Source: Dermatophagoides farinae (lineage: Eukaryota > Arthropoda > Arachnida > Sarcoptiformes > Pyroglyphidae). Taken from it: a stretch of DNA of 64,000 nt. Below are positions 16,357 to 30,631 of the stretch, in pieces. Made by a program: the position numbers and the translations under genes. The DNA lies in the NCBI RefSeq assembly GCF_024713945.1, contig NC_134677.1:4777001-4841000 (forward strand), given 5' to 3'. The notes beneath the pieces are model-generated. The model saw only the letters and a program-made list of their open reading frames with translations, had not been told where the DNA came from and did no database searches. The first letter of the stretch is position 1, and every line of letters begins with the position of its first letter.

Positions 16357-16382
16357 CACACACACACACACACACACACACA
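16357..16382. repeat. (CA)13 microsatellite
   Basis: Pure CA dinucleotide repeat of 26 bp in noncoding DNA. Confidence 0.95.
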
Positions 16383-17797
16383 CCAAATGAATAGCAAATA
16401 CAGGTAAGAACCAAGCCAGCTCTATCCAGTCAGGCAGGGGGGCAGTCAGTCACTAGTGCGTGTGTGGATATGGAATTCATCATTGTTGCCTGTAAACGTA
16501 ATTGCAATCCAGTCAACGTAATAATATAAAAACAGAGCATTGAATTGATGATGGTCAAAAGCCAATTGTCTTCAGCAAAACATCATCATCAAGATTCTAC
16601 GTGGCAAGACAATCCTGTATTTTCGCTTTCTTTCGAGAGTTGAAAATTTTTTTTAAAAAATCAAAGGACCTGTGTTATTAGATTGTATTGTCTTTTTTTT
16701 TCATTTGGTGGCCAAGGATAATATTTATACCTACTTACTCACTATATCAGCCATATTGAGACTAATAACTTTGAACAATGAACAAATATATTATAGCAGG
16801 TGGCAAAAAAATTATTTCCTTTTGATTTTATACTTATTCTTTCTACTTTCAAAACTACTGTTGAAAGAGAGTAGTCGAAAAAATTCACAAGAATTACAGA
16901 TGAAAAGTTTTGTCATATTATAAACCATAATGAAGAAATGTGACCAATCATCATCATCATCATTATCATCCACTTGTATCAAAAAATCTATATCATCAAA
17001 TCGATGGAAAAAACTATATATTGCCATCATCATCATCATCATCAAGGATGAAAACCGCTTTTTAGTCCATCAATGACGACGGAAAAAATCGAAAATTTCA
17101 GGCCATTTCAAACAACACTATGTGGATTTCTAAAAAAAAAATTTCTTTCTGAAATTTCCATGAATGGAATAAGGTTCGAAAAAATTGTATAGATCCTAGT
17201 ACCAGGCGATTTCATTTAATTTTTCTTTCGTATCGATAATTCAAGTGGATATTTTGTTCTTTTCCTCTCGTAAAACATTTCATAACTATAAATTAACATT
17301 TGTATCATTATTCTTCCACAAAAAGATTGAAGAAAATTGATGAAGAATTATATTGATTTCTGCTAGGCAATAATATACGTTTCTGACACGCCATCAAAAG
17401 ATTGATGCATTTTTCTAATTCTCAGATGTGCTGTCAGGCAATCAAATCACTTAGGTCGTAGCTATCGTCGTCAGGTGTGAGCCAAAATAAAAAAATCAGA
17501 TTGGTCAGAGGTTGGACCCAACTAAAGTAATTTCAATAGGCACACAAACACCGGAGGGAGTATGTCTACTATGTTATTCATTGGAAGATTCAATATAATT
17601 TTCAAATCTATTGGGTCTTTTCTTCACAGGTTCAGGTCAATCGATTACAATTGGTCATCATCAAGAAACTGTTCAGGGCTATATTTTTTTTTGCTTGGCA
17701 AAATGAAAATAAATAAATAAAAAATCTTAGTAAACAGGCCGCGTAGGAGAGACGAAGACAAAAAGGTCAGAAAAAAATATGGCCAAAACGGCTATAG

Positions 17798-18076
17798 ATA
17801 ATCACAAATTTTCGGGACAGCCAATTCAAAATCATCAAACGACCAAAGCTATTATATCCAAATAGTCGGTCCGTCGATCTAAGTCTTCACCGTCGTCGTC
17901 GAGAAGAAAGCCTAAGGGGTCGATCATCCAAAACAACGTTTGATGGAAATTGTTTTGCTTATTATAGTGGGGATCAAGTCGAAAAAGTACAAGTTTTTCA
18001 AAAAATTATTATGGCGAAAAATTACAATGGCCTGTCTCTGTTTCATATCATCTCATCTAATCTGATCGGCCAATGA
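17798..18076 (+). other. Coding-like island, GC-richer, unassigned
   Basis: A plus-strand frame is open for 92 codons (17798 to TGA 18074-18076) but lacks an early ATG. The core 17864-17945 is markedly GC-richer than its surroundings, and two more frames are open across it. One is on the plus strand (Ser-Val-Arg-Arg-Ser-Lys-Ser-Ser-Pro-Ser-Ser-Ser-Arg-Arg, ending near 17943). The other is on the minus strand (about 60 codons containing Asp-Asp-Asp-Gly-Glu-Asp). AG dinucleotides at 17819-17820 and 17864-17865 could be splice acceptors. No family recognised; this could be an exon, an old mobile-element piece, or chance. Confidence 0.2.
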
Positions 18077-18527
18077 ATAACATTTGGATTTAAAAATCTG
18101 AAACAAAAACGATAAAGCATAAGCCAGTGCATAGAAGAATTCGATTCTTTTTTTTAGTATATATTTGAGCAATGTTGAATTTCATTCTTGATGAAAAAAA
18201 CAAATTCATCAATGATTATCGAAAAATTCATATCAGGATATTTTTTCCAGAAAAAAATCAATTTTTTTCGATTATATATTCTATATAGGATAGAAAAAGA
18301 TTTTTTCCATTAAACTTTACTAAATTTTTAAACAATTTTTTTTTTGATAAAAAGTAAACTGAGAAACCAGAAAAAAAATTAAAAAGAACTTATAAAGCTG
18401 AATGAATAAAAAAATCACAAAACCCATGGACAAGTATGACGATGATGAAGACCAATGGTAAACATAGAGTTAAATATATTTACAGCTTATAATCCAACAG
18501 GAGAGAAAATGTAAATATTTGTATAAT

Positions 18528-18528
<1 letters not shown>

Positions 18529-18558
<30 letters not shown>
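18529..18558. repeat. (CA)15 microsatellite
   Basis: Pure CA repeat of 30 bp, the longest dinucleotide run I count in the window. Confidence 0.95.
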
Positions 18559-18561
<3 letters not shown>

Positions 18562-19595
18562 GCACGAACCATCGGAAAAAATGCATGAAACGCCAGGCTT
18601 AAGATTCAAGCAACTGACTATAGTTTGAGTGACTAAAAAGAAAAAAGGTTGATATCTCATATCATAATGCCAGACATTTATATTCTACATAGGATTTCAT
18701 TTTAAAAGGATAGCCAGAAATGAAAAAAAAATCCTATGGACCATTGGTTCTTATGACTGAACTTGGACCAATCGGTGTGAATTTTTTTAAATTCCAAAAT
18801 TTTTCTTTCATTCAATTTTCATTCGACGTTCCAATGGAAATGCATAAATACATAGATGAAGATTGATAGATAAAACTGTCATTTAATGAAAAGCACGAGA
18901 AGAAAATATATTTCATTATTATTATTGAAAGAATTATTGAAACACGCAGACAAAAGGTCAGGTTTTTTCTTTCTTTCTTTCGTTTGTTTGAATTTACTTA
19001 TGTATGTGATTTTTTGCCATTATAAAAGTTTGAATTTAAAACGAAGGGTCGAATGTAGATCGTCATATATTCGAAATAGTAGTACTCCCCACTTGATATA
19101 TATATTTTCTGAATATATATACGGGTTCTTCATTGTGGTATTCAAACGAGTTTGAAAAAAAACTCGGGTCACCAAAAAAAAAAAAAAATATGGTCGTCTT
19201 GAAGGTTGAAAACACATACACAGAGAAAAAGAGAGATAGAAACTAAAATCAATTCACTTTCCATCATCCAACGCATAAATGCAAAAAAAACAACAAAAGG
19301 TTTGCTATTAAACTTACCAAAAAGATACGCATTTATTTGGACAATGGAAATATAATATTTTTTCTTTTTGGTTGATCCAGAGACAAGTGTCAAATAACTT
19401 TGCCTGTCGTCGTCGAGGTTACAGATTAGCGTGTCAGTCGTTTCTTTTATTTTTTATTTTTGTTTATATGAATGTTAAAAGTTGACTAAAAATTCGAGAA
19501 ATTCAAATGACGTATCGTGAATCACTTTCAAAATACGATGATGTTGATTCGACATATAAACAAGAGAAACATCAGCAACAAAGATTGTTGTAAGC

Positions 19596-19620
19596 AAAAA
19601 AAAAAAAAAAAAAAAAAAAA
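19596..19620. repeat. Poly(A) tract, 25 A
   Basis: Uninterrupted run of 25 adenines. No retroelement-like sequence or AATAAA is recognisable just upstream, and I see no target-site duplication, so it is more likely simple sequence than a retroposon tail. Confidence 0.9.
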
Positions 19621-22600
19621 TACCCAAAAAAATTTTAAAACATGAGATGAAAAATACTATACAAGCACACTGTATAAGATGATGAAAACGAATAATAATG
19701 ATGATGATCAAGATGAGATCAATTGGCGTCCCATATAGCCTATTGCATCCAATAATAATAATAATGATGATGATGATGATGACTATGATGGAAACACATT
19801 GCCGTCACAAAGAGAAATAAAATAAAAACTAAACTATGGTGACAAACATCAATCGTTGTTGTGCCTTTTTTGATGACAGATTTATCCAGATGGCATTCAA
19901 TACATTAATGGAGAATGATGACAGAGGGAGTTATCATCAAAATTTAGGGTAGGTCATTATTTGAGGGCGTTTTCACAGGAATTGTCGTTTTGGAACATTG
20001 ATTGGAAAACCAAAGGTTAAAGACGTCAAAAAAATGGTATGACGAACAATGAGAATATCGGTTTTTTAATAAAAATGGATAAAAAATATTAGATTAGAAT
20101 AAAATGTCAAAACAAGGGCGAGTAATATTTTTCGTTTTGAACCAGAAAAAAGAAGCTTCCTAGAAACATTTCAAATTTTCATATAAATAAAGGAAATGAT
20201 CAAGATTCACCTCCTTTAATTCTATCCTATTTTTTGACACTTGTTGACAATCACGCGTAAAAAAAACACTAATCACGATCAGTCATCAGAATACTTAAAA
20301 GGGCGAACCAGAAATAAAAAAAAATTTATTTGAATAATGAAAAACTGATTGTTATTCGGTAAATAAAATAAAAAAATATATAACACACAATAACAACGGA
20401 AAACATGATAGATATAGAAAGCTTTCTCTATGACATATACCACACCAAAACAAAGATGATGATGATGATGATGTTGCTGAATGATGACAATCAAAGCTAA
20501 TGCCAATAAGAACCTAACCTAAAATACATAAAGTTATACGCACGATATATATATTTATTATGCGATAAGTAATCATAGACGAGTGTAGTGAGGATAAATA
20601 GTCGATTGACAAACATACAAACAAATTTATATATATGATGATGAGAAATCGTAAATATTTTCATCAGAACATGACCGACAGAAAAAAAAACTGAACATAA
20701 GCTAATATTGAATTCAAAATCCTGAAGAATGGACAACGTTAGAAGGAAAAAATTAAAACAAAGTCCAACAAGTGTCGCCAAAAACCATGGATTATTTTTT
20801 TTTGTTGGGGCCATATATACATACAATACATAAATGCATACATTCAACTACGACTACAATGATTGACTTTATCTATTCGCCATATATATAAAAAAAATAA
20901 TATAAACCATCAATGAGAGAAATAGAAAGAACGAGCAGCCATGATATTTTGTCCAATAATATATGAGTCGTAGTCGTTGTCCTTGTAGCTGAGATATCAT
21001 TCATCTAAACCATATGGACACACAATATATTTGGTAAAGACAAAAGAACCGATTTATGACCATTATACGATAGTCATATACCAAAAAAAAACCGATTCGA
21101 TTTTCAGTATTATAATATATCAGTATTTGTTTCTGTCGGCACATCGGGTTTTTTCGGTACAAGTACTCATTCAGTCATCTTTCGGTTTGTTTTTTTTTGT
21201 TGTTGTTGTTTTCTTGGCACAAAGAATAGTAAATTACCAAAAAAAACTGACCTATTCATTTAAAATTGGCCAAATTCAAAAACAGCGGCATGAAAAAAAA
21301 CGACATAAGAAATGAATGGAAAAAAAATCTAACCAGATGTGTGTGTGTGTATGTTTGTAATTCAACGAAGCTTTTCATAAAAATTCCTATAGGACTTTAA
21401 CACGATTCAAACTAAATTGTATTTATTGTATGTGCTGAAAATTTTATATGATAAAAAATTGCTGTATTTTGCCAAAAAAAAAAGTTTAATCATTGGCCCT
21501 TTGAATAACGAAAATGTGACAGTCAATCAATCCATCTATATTCACAACCAATCTTATATTGGCAATCAACAATAATCATTTGATGATGATAATAATGCAA
21601 TAGCACAAAAAAAGGCTCAAATCTCGAGAAAATTTTTCAAAAAAAAGTCTAAAGTCAAAAACTTTATGACGATGACAACAACTTGATAGAAGACTTATAA
21701 GATGCCATAATCCGAATGGATATGCCAATACAAAGGAAAAAATCTTGGCAACAACACAGGATATATGGAACGAAACATCCGTTTGTTTCAAACTAGAATA
21801 TATTATTTTGTAAAGGGTTAACTTTTTTCTCGAGAAATCGATTAATTCGATGAATAAATACAATAACACCCTGACAAATATAATATAAAATATTTAAAAA
21901 TTAACTCATTCATTCATTCTGTCAATGGTGGTAGCAAAAGCGTTAAGGAATCAAGATAAAATTATCGATTTCAAATGTAGCAAAAATCAAATATGTATCG
22001 GCATGAATTGTAGATATATTTTAATCAAAGTTTGGATTTTTCAAAATAAAAAAAAAATTAACCACTCTATCTGTGGTCAACGAAGAATCATAAAAAACAA
22101 AATCAACAAATATCAAACAAAGAACTATCTGGTCGTGGTTATGGTTCAATCTTTTTGTGCACAAAAATGATCATCGTTTTTTGAAGTTTTCCTATTATAA
22201 TAATAACAGAAGATCGAAACGATTCGTTGCCTTTGTATCATGTCTTAGTCATCGTCTCTGAATTGCGAAAATATTTTGGTAGATCGAATTGTTTTTTTTT
22301 TGTCATGACAAGCTTTAGCTCGTCAAATTTAATATGATTATATATGAGATATTTCACACAAAGAATAACATATACACACACACACAAATAATCCTCAGTT
22401 TATAATGGGCGACAAAAGCGTCATCATTTTTGTTTGTATATGTGTATGTATGTTGTGCTTAGCATGACATTCTTTTTGGCATCGGTCGTCAGCATCATCA
22501 TCATAAGCAACACCATCATCGGTTGTCGCCTTTTTTTTACTTTGCCTTTTACCAAATTACCAATTTTTCTGTCTTCACAATATTTAGAAAAGAAGAATAT

Positions 22601-25340
22601 TTACCACAAACTTTATATTTATAATCATAATCATAATATATATATAAAATCAAAACCAAGTATTCGATTGAATACACATAAAAACTATAGCTAAATGAAA
22701 ACCAAACCAAACCAAAAACCAATATATAAGAACCATAAGAGTCCGTGAGATCTGTAAACAGGACGACACACACACACAAAAACACACACAGAAATATGAT
22801 GACAAAAGTTCAACTAATATAACACAATATAAAGATTGGTAAAGAGGACTTTAATATCCTCCCATATTAATATTATATACAAGCGTCATAATGAATTAGA
22901 TTCACAAGAAACCGACAATAACATAAAAAACATTTTGTGACACCCGATGTTGACATACAAGGTGGCGGTTATTGTGTAGATGATGATTGTGGTTTGTTGT
23001 ATATCTCATACCATTGATGATGATGATGATTATGATTATTTATTATAAGCACAAATATTGCAAACCGGAAAAAGGAAACAGACAAACAGATATAGATTGA
23101 CAATAACAAAGAAATAGAAAAAATGCAACGCTGTGTAACACCCAGCAACAATCAACGACAGGAATTGGATAATTTTCATTTTCATTATTTTTATTTTATT
23201 CAGAATGGACATAGACATCAATGAAACGCCTTTATAGCAATGTTTAGTGTGTATTTCTTGAAACGTTCTGCTTGAACAATCAAATGGGTGTGTAACACAA
23301 ATAAATTATGTTTTATCCTACCTAAAAAATCGTATAATGATGAAAACCAGTCACCGATTCTATAAGTTTATATATTTTCTCTGTAGACAAAATTGCCCTT
23401 TTCAGAATTGGAAAAAAGATGAGATCAAGGCTAATTTTTTTTCAAGTTTCAAATAATATGTTGTCGATGGATTATTAGGCACTAAAATACACATAAACAC
23501 ATTCAAATTTTAACATCGAATGGCCATCATATTTGGTGATGATATTTGACGATCTCTGAATGATTCACCCGTAGTTTGATATCGCATATGATTCACATAA
23601 AAACACACACAGCTGGCCTGCATTCGAAAGCAAGTTTAATAAAAAAAAAAATACAGAAAAACAAGGAAAAACACAGACACACTGCAAAAATGTCCGTGAT
23701 ACAAGTGAAATGAAAACGATGATGATGATAACTCTACGTCGTTGGTCGTCCAACCATAATGACGACGACGTGGGTAAAAAAGAAATGAAAGTTTTTTCTC
23801 TCACAATTTTACTAGCAGCATATTTTCATGTTGATTAAATAAATTCATGATGATGTGATTTTACTTTTATTCATGCTTCTATCTATCACTTTTGTCATTG
23901 CCACTATGACAAAGTAAATGTTTCAATTTATTTGGGCATGCGTTAATGCCTTCACTTGACTTGAAGGAATGTACGTGTACAAACGTTTTGGTAGTGGTAA
24001 AAGAATTTTTTTTTTGGTTTTACGACTTAAAGAGATAGAAAGCTTTGCTATTAAAAGTTTGAATGGATGGATACAATTGGCTGGTAGATGTTGGCAGTAA
24101 GAATGGATCAATGATTATTCTTCTGTTCCATTCTGGATCTTGTAGACTTTTTGTTAGTAATTCCCATTACGCATGTTAAATGTGAATGTGTGTGTGTGTG
24201 TGTTGTCTTATCAAGCATATACAAAATATAAACATCGACCCAAGAATGGGCTAACCGAGAAAACGATTGAAAAAAAAGGATTAGGATTATGTAGGATAAT
24301 GGGCGACAGGACTAAATTAAAAAGAGAAATGTTGCTTTAGTCGTTGGTTGTGGTGGTAGTAAACGACTTGGGTGGAATAAAACGAAAATATATTTACAGG
24401 ATGAAGTTCATCTGCATCATCATCTGTCTGCATGTATTCATGTGTGGAATTTCGAATGAGAATGTTTATCACTCAGCCGTTTGTTGTTTGGTTGATTGGT
24501 CGTGATCATTTTTGCAGTAATGAAATGCTAATGCAGCATCTCGTACTGTAATAACATTGAAATTGAAGTTTTGAGTAAATAAATGATTATATCTAGCAAG
24601 CACATTCATGTTTGCCAATGTTTGTTGCAATATTCTGTCTAGTGATTACTAGGGTATATATATTATTATATTGACAGACCATATAATCTGGTAATGAAAG
24701 GATTCGATTGTCCAATACACGTTATTGGTAAATGAAATTTTCATTTCGTGACTTTCACTTTTCGTAATCATTTTTACTGTGTCAGGATTGTTGATATAGA
24801 ATAAAGAAAACAGAAAAAAAGACAAAAAAAACTGGTTTTACATCTCAAGTTTTATATCTTAATTTTTCTCTTTCTTTCTCGTTTTATCTCTGCAACGATA
24901 CTACTCAATGATATAACAGTCAGTTGAGAATAAACATGTGAGATTGTATCTATAGAGAGAAATAAGAACAAGATTAAGGCAATATCGTCATTTGGGCCAG
25001 ATAATCTTGGTCCATAAAAACCGGTTTCAATTCATTGTTCAAAAAAAACTATGTTCTTGAAAAATTTGGTTGAAATTTTCAGAATTCTTGAAATTTCGAA
25101 CCCTCGTACATTTTGCCATTGAATGAGTTGAATAAATTGAAGTTTTTTTTCGCAAACAAAAAATTGAAATTTTTCTGGTACATTATATTAATGTCTTATA
25201 TTATTGAAAAAAAATCTATTTCAATGTTTAATAAATTTGATATTCATCTCTATGATCATCATCACCAATAATCCATTCAAAATTTCGGATTATTAATTAT
25301 GAATATCATTATGATATCTATAATCACAATGGCATTGATA

Positions 25341-25366
25341 TGTGTGTGTGTGTGTGTGTGTGTGTG
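25341..25366. repeat. (TG)13 microsatellite
   Basis: Pure TG repeat of 26 bp. Confidence 0.95.
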
Positions 25367-27737
25367 CCCCATTCATTAAGCTTCATTCATCACTGGTTTG
25401 GAACACTGTATTTTCAAAAAAAGAAAAAATAAATGATTTAATATATTCATAACCAAATGAAAAAAAGGCCTATACAGCTTTTCTCCTTTTTCTATTTGGA
25501 TTTCAATATGAATGAACGGCAAATATGCAAATGTTCATCAGAATATTTCATTCGTTCATTCTGTGTTTTTGGAAACCATTGCCATTGGCTGCAATGTATG
25601 TTTAATAATATTTGTCTATATGATATGTGATATATTTTTGGCAAAGAAGACTACAGCCATGTATTGTATAGAATAAATGATAATCACAAGCAAACACACG
25701 AAGACCTAATCTATTATTAATCTCTAATCTTATCTTCTTGAACATTTTCAGTTTAGGTTCATCGTTTGATTATTCTCAGTACATACATTTAAATAATATT
25801 TTTATATAGAAAATGAATGCCATGATATTATTCCTTCTTCTTTTTCATAGCTGGTTTTCATATATTTGGAAAATATTCTCTTCCTTGAATTTATAGTTTT
25901 GTATTTAATTCTACATTATTCATAAGTGAAAACAAGGCATTGGAATTTTTTTTTCTTCTTATCCGATTTGTTTGCATCCATATAGAATTCTGCGGTATAA
26001 AGTTTTTTTGTATGTATATGTGTGTGTGTGTCATCATCAGAATTGTAGCAATATTTCTTCCGGGCTGACCAATCAAGATTTCAGCGGTTTTGTAATTTTT
26101 TTTCTTCATTGCTGTGGCCATTCATTTCAAATTGTAGTAAATGCAAGTACATTGCGTGTTGCCATACGGATGAATTCAGTTGGGCCATTCATGCATCAAC
26201 ATTCTATGAATATTCCAGGATGCGTAACGTCTCACGATTCTGTGTATGTATCGTACAGTTTCTATATAAATACCAAAATCGAAGCTTTGATATTTCCTTT
26301 TTTCTGACTAAAACATAAATTGACAAAAAAATCTTTAATGGAATCGTCTAACAATTCTTTTCAATGATTATATGGTTTCTATCCTCGATTCATTTCTTCC
26401 ATCATCATTAGGAATTTCACACATGCATCCATTGATAATGATGATGGTAAAGACACTCGAGAATATCATTTAAGGATATTCAACTTACATCACTTCGAAC
26501 AATCTGATTCAGATGATGACACAAATTAAGGCTTTGAACGAATTTTTTTAGATTCTCTAGTTTTTTTTTATTTGTTTATCGTTATCATTCGATTTTGTTA
26601 TCATCAATTCATCAAACGAACCATAGTTGATTTTCTGCTTATGGTTTGGTGATTCGTTCATCCGATTTGTAAAAGACTTGTATGAATGAACTTAACTTGA
26701 ATATATGAAGCAAAACTTTCAGTCAAGTTAAAAACTGAAAATAGCGTTTCTATTCTGTTTATTCCGGTAATGAATCCGAAGAAAATCAACTTTGTCACGC
26801 TAACAACCAACCAACTGATTCGTTTTTCATTGTTGTTTGAGAACAAGAGTGGAGAATAATATTCCAATATATATTTGAATGAAATGAAAATGAACTTCAG
26901 AACTATAGAAAACATATGGTTCATATGATAGCAGCTTTAAGTCATTCTAATTTCGGCCTGTTCCATTTTTATAGTCTTTTATTGGAAAGTCATCCGAAAT
27001 GACAGAATAGCATGCGCTTCGAAAATGTTTTAAAAAAAATTCCTGATTATTCTTTTCCATCGTTCAACAACCAATAACTAATAATAATCTTTTAGGCATC
27101 ACCTATTGTTATCATCTAGTGTTGTTACGAATTTCATCATGGCCATTGTTGATTTTGACATTATCATTTCAATATCGAATTAAACTTGTTTGATTATTCA
27201 AAATCGCTTCAATGATATTTTTTTACCAAATGATGAATAGAAATATAATGTGAATTTTTCATATGGGATTTTCTTAATTTTTCCTTCATTACTTATTATT
27301 CATTTATTCTATCTTTATACTATTAATTTTCTAGTTTTTTAAAACCATCCAGATCAAGAATCAAGAATTTTTTAATAATTTGTGGTGGATGGCTTTCATT
27401 GTATTATCGGTTCTTTCCATTCCACTTTTTTCTCCAGTATATATGATGAATCTTTTATTCATTTTTTTCAAGACCGATCCATAATCTTCATCATTATTAT
27501 TTTTTTTTTCGATTTCCTGGATGATAATACTGTCACCATCCCGATAATGTGTGTACTGGACAATGGCATATAGAACATTTATCTAGCTTAGTTTTTACAC
27601 TAGACTTGGGCTATTTCGACTTGTCAACTATAAAAATAGGACCAAACAATTTCTATTGTTTTGCTCGATTCTTATACCGCATTGATATAAACAAACAAAT
27701 TCATTCATCCATGTGGCAGGATGTATATCGTGATCGG

Positions 27738-27772
27738 TTCTTTTTCGTAGAAAAAGAAACGTTCAACGTTTC
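27738..27772. repeat. Two overlapping perfect hairpins
   Basis: TTCTTTTTC-GTA-GAAAAAGAA (27738-27758; 9-bp stem, 3-nt loop) overlaps GAAACGTT-C-AACGTTTC (27756-27772; 8-bp stem). They share GAA, so only one can form at a time. No gene context explains them. Confidence 0.8.
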
Positions 27773-30631
27773 TCAATTTCGATTCACAGAAGGTTTTTTT
27801 TATCTAACTTTTTGTTCATAGTTCGGTTATACGGTTAATATACAATTGCTCGAATAAATTATGTATCTCTAAGGTTTGAGCACACACAAACAAATGGTGC
27901 GTACAAACGACCAAAATAAGGCTTATCCACCAAACTATATGACTTTGAATTTGATTTTTTTTTTTCGTGCGAATAAAATCCCATGAATTTCTAATTAAAA
28001 ATTAATCATACACATACACATATCCCACAGTTATCCAGTTTGATATTATTTTGAAGAAAATCTTTGCTTGTAAAACATTTAAACATTTTATCTCATTTCA
28101 TTTTTCAAAATGATCAATTTGGTTGTTGCTTGCATTGGACTTCATATGTATGGCTGACCAACACAGAACTAATGTTACCAACAAAAATCCGTATTATTAT
28201 CATCGTTTCAATTAGCAAAAAAAAGTAGAAATTGTCTCCAGAGACTTATTACAAGAAGACTGAATGAATCGAATCTACCCAACAAGCAGGAAAAAATCTC
28301 GATTATATTATATACATCCAATCAAATGGCCAAATAATTTCATCCAAACACTTTTTTATGCTTCGACCATTGTCTTATGATTATTATATTGTAATGGTTA
28401 TTGGCTGGTGGCGCCGCCAATGGTGAGCGGTGATATTAACACGTGAAGTGTGTAATGTTTTTATATTTTGTAAGTTGCTATTTGACTGTCATTGAATAAA
28501 GTCATATTTTTGTAGATTTGAAAATAATTCTTGCATTTATTTGTGTGATTGCAAATGATAATACATTACAATATAAAACTATGCAGAGTAAGTTGTATAA
28601 TTTCCAATATAAAAATTTTAATCGAACTGTACCATATATATCATATTAAAATTCAGCTTCCAGGTATGTGTTTTGTTCGTTGCTATGTAGCATATTATCA
28701 TCATCATCATCATTATTATTATTATCTACATTGGTTGATCCACGTTAAACAACCGGCCAATTTTTTGAACTTGAGAAAGAAAAAAAATTCCAAATTATAT
28801 AGAATGAATACAATCTGTGATTTTATCAGCGACAATTTTTCAAAGACGACAAGATCGATGAAAAACATCATCATTACAATGTAACTTTGTGCAAAATCAT
28901 TTAGACACATGTATAGAGTCTAGACAACGAATGTTTTTCATAGTATAAATACTAGGTTTAAAAATTACCATTCACATTGAATCTTCTATATTCTATGTAA
29001 TGTCGACAATTTTCATGAAGAATAAAATAAAAGAAGGTAATGAGAATGAATGAATGGCATTAAAATTGGTCAGTTGTAATATACAATCAAACATTCATTC
29101 AATGATGTGTACGAAACTAATACAATCACCATTCTACCAAAAGTTTAGATTCTTTTTTTTGGTTGTTGTTTTTTTTAAATCTTACTACCTACGACCATAT
29201 TACATGCTGTCATAATGTAGACATTCATTCATTTGTTTATCCCAATATTTGTTGTTTTTTCATATTTTACAGGGTTTGGTTCATCAAAAAAAAAAATTAT
29301 CCATCTTTTTTATTATTCTTTAGAATCATCTTTAATGATGATCATCATGACCGAAATACCGTTGGTCTTGTTTGCGTGTGTGTGTGTGTGTGTATGAATT
29401 AATGGGCGAAACCAAAGACCTAAACGAAATGGGCTTACCAGCATAAGCTCAATAGATTGAAATTATGTCTGGAATTTCAATTCATTCTCACCGCCATCAT
29501 CGTCATGATGATAAACATTTTATTTTCTAGTTCTTTCTCGTTTTGTTTGGCTGAAATGGCATGTTGGCGTGTTGTGAGGTGAGAATTTCAATATAACGAC
29601 AAAAGATGTTTAGTTTACTATGTGTTGGTTACTTTATTCTTGGTGTTTATATATGTGTGCAATCGAATTCATGAATGATGAAAAACAAAAAAAAGTTGTT
29701 TTTAGATCTGATGGAGAAATTTTTCCTCTTTTTTGTGTGTTCAAGGTTTCAAGAAAGGTCCAGGACAGATCCAGAGAGAGAGAGAGAATGAGAACGATGA
29801 AGCCTTATTGCATCAATAAATGAAGAGTAAATATTCCATTTTGTTTCTACAGCTAGAATTATTCAAGTCAGAATCTATTTGTCCATCTTGTCTTCAATAG
29901 TATGACTTATATCACAAGATCTTTGGAACAAAAACGATTCCATAGTGGGTTTCAATCATAATACACATGGCAAATTTATTATTAAATAAGGAACGTTAAA
30001 TATATCTTGGATATTAATAATAATAATTTTAAGTGATTACAAAAAGTTTTGAATTTGATGTGTGTATGTGTGCGTTTGTTCAGTGTAAATTGTTCTAATG
30101 AATTTATGTATTCTAAATTTAATTGTTGTCTGACGTTGTTGTAATTTGTACAGTATACTATATCCATCTATTTATCTATCAATTCTGTAAACTTAATATG
30201 TATGTACAGAACATAATAGTTAGTAGTCATGCTAATAAGAAATTCGAATTTTGAATTTTCTCTTACAATTAAACGCAGAAAATAATGATGGTAGAATGAA
30301 TTCAAAATATCGAATTATTTTTCGAACAAAACATTAAGGAATCTAATTTATTATATTATCCTTTTTCATTTTTCCAATGTTTTTTTTTTTTTGGTTGTGG
30401 CCGCCATTCGTTTCAGGCTCTTCTCCATGACATTTTTATCCTTTCATCATACAATTATAAATGGTGATTCATAAAAGTTGGTGTTTTTTTTTGTGTGTGT
30501 GTCCGTGTATTATTCGTGAATAATTGTAATAATTATCAATTACATATTGTAATTATCTTTTTCCATGTTGTTGTTTGATGACACAATTTTTTTTTTGATT
30601 TTTTTCTTCACTAATGCTTAGCTAAACTAAG

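Larger units (their letters stand above)
12467..17797. other. No supported gene; repeats and a DR1-like motif
   Basis: AT-rich sequence upstream of the RNF acceptor. It holds (GAT)n at 13314-13331, T18 at 13668-13685, (CA)13 at 16357-16382, and a strong but orphan plus-strand donor-like CAGGTAAGA near 16401-16409. Short Met-rich or Lys/Asn-rich open frames are present, none with recognisable homology. A 5' exon of the RNF gene may lie here or further right, but I cannot place it. Confidence 0.5.
18077..30631. other. No supported gene; microsatellites and poly(A) tracts
   Basis: About 12.5 kb of AT-rich sequence. Main landmarks are (CA)15 at 18529-18558, A25 at 19596-19620, an (AAT)n/(GAT)n block near 19751-19782, (GAT)n near 20454-20473, (TG)13 at 25341-25366, two overlapping perfect hairpins at 27738-27772, and (TG)n near 29376-29393. 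Reading frames over 60 codons are Phe/Ile/Lys-rich products of AT-rich DNA, with no recognisable domain. No tRNA or other structural RNA was found by eye. Confidence 0.5.

Noticed and set aside
19596-19620. A25 as a retroposon tail
   Set aside because: No element body, internal promoter or target-site duplication could be seen next to it.
26658-26924. 88-residue minus-strand ORF and similar Phe/Ile-rich ORFs across 13-64 kb
   Set aside because: Their composition follows the base composition, with no domain, splice structure or unusual codon use.
27529-27550. TAATACTGTCA, like the start of the miR-8/200 family
   Set aside because: The match ends after 11 nt, and no complementary 5' arm exists upstream to form a precursor hairpin.
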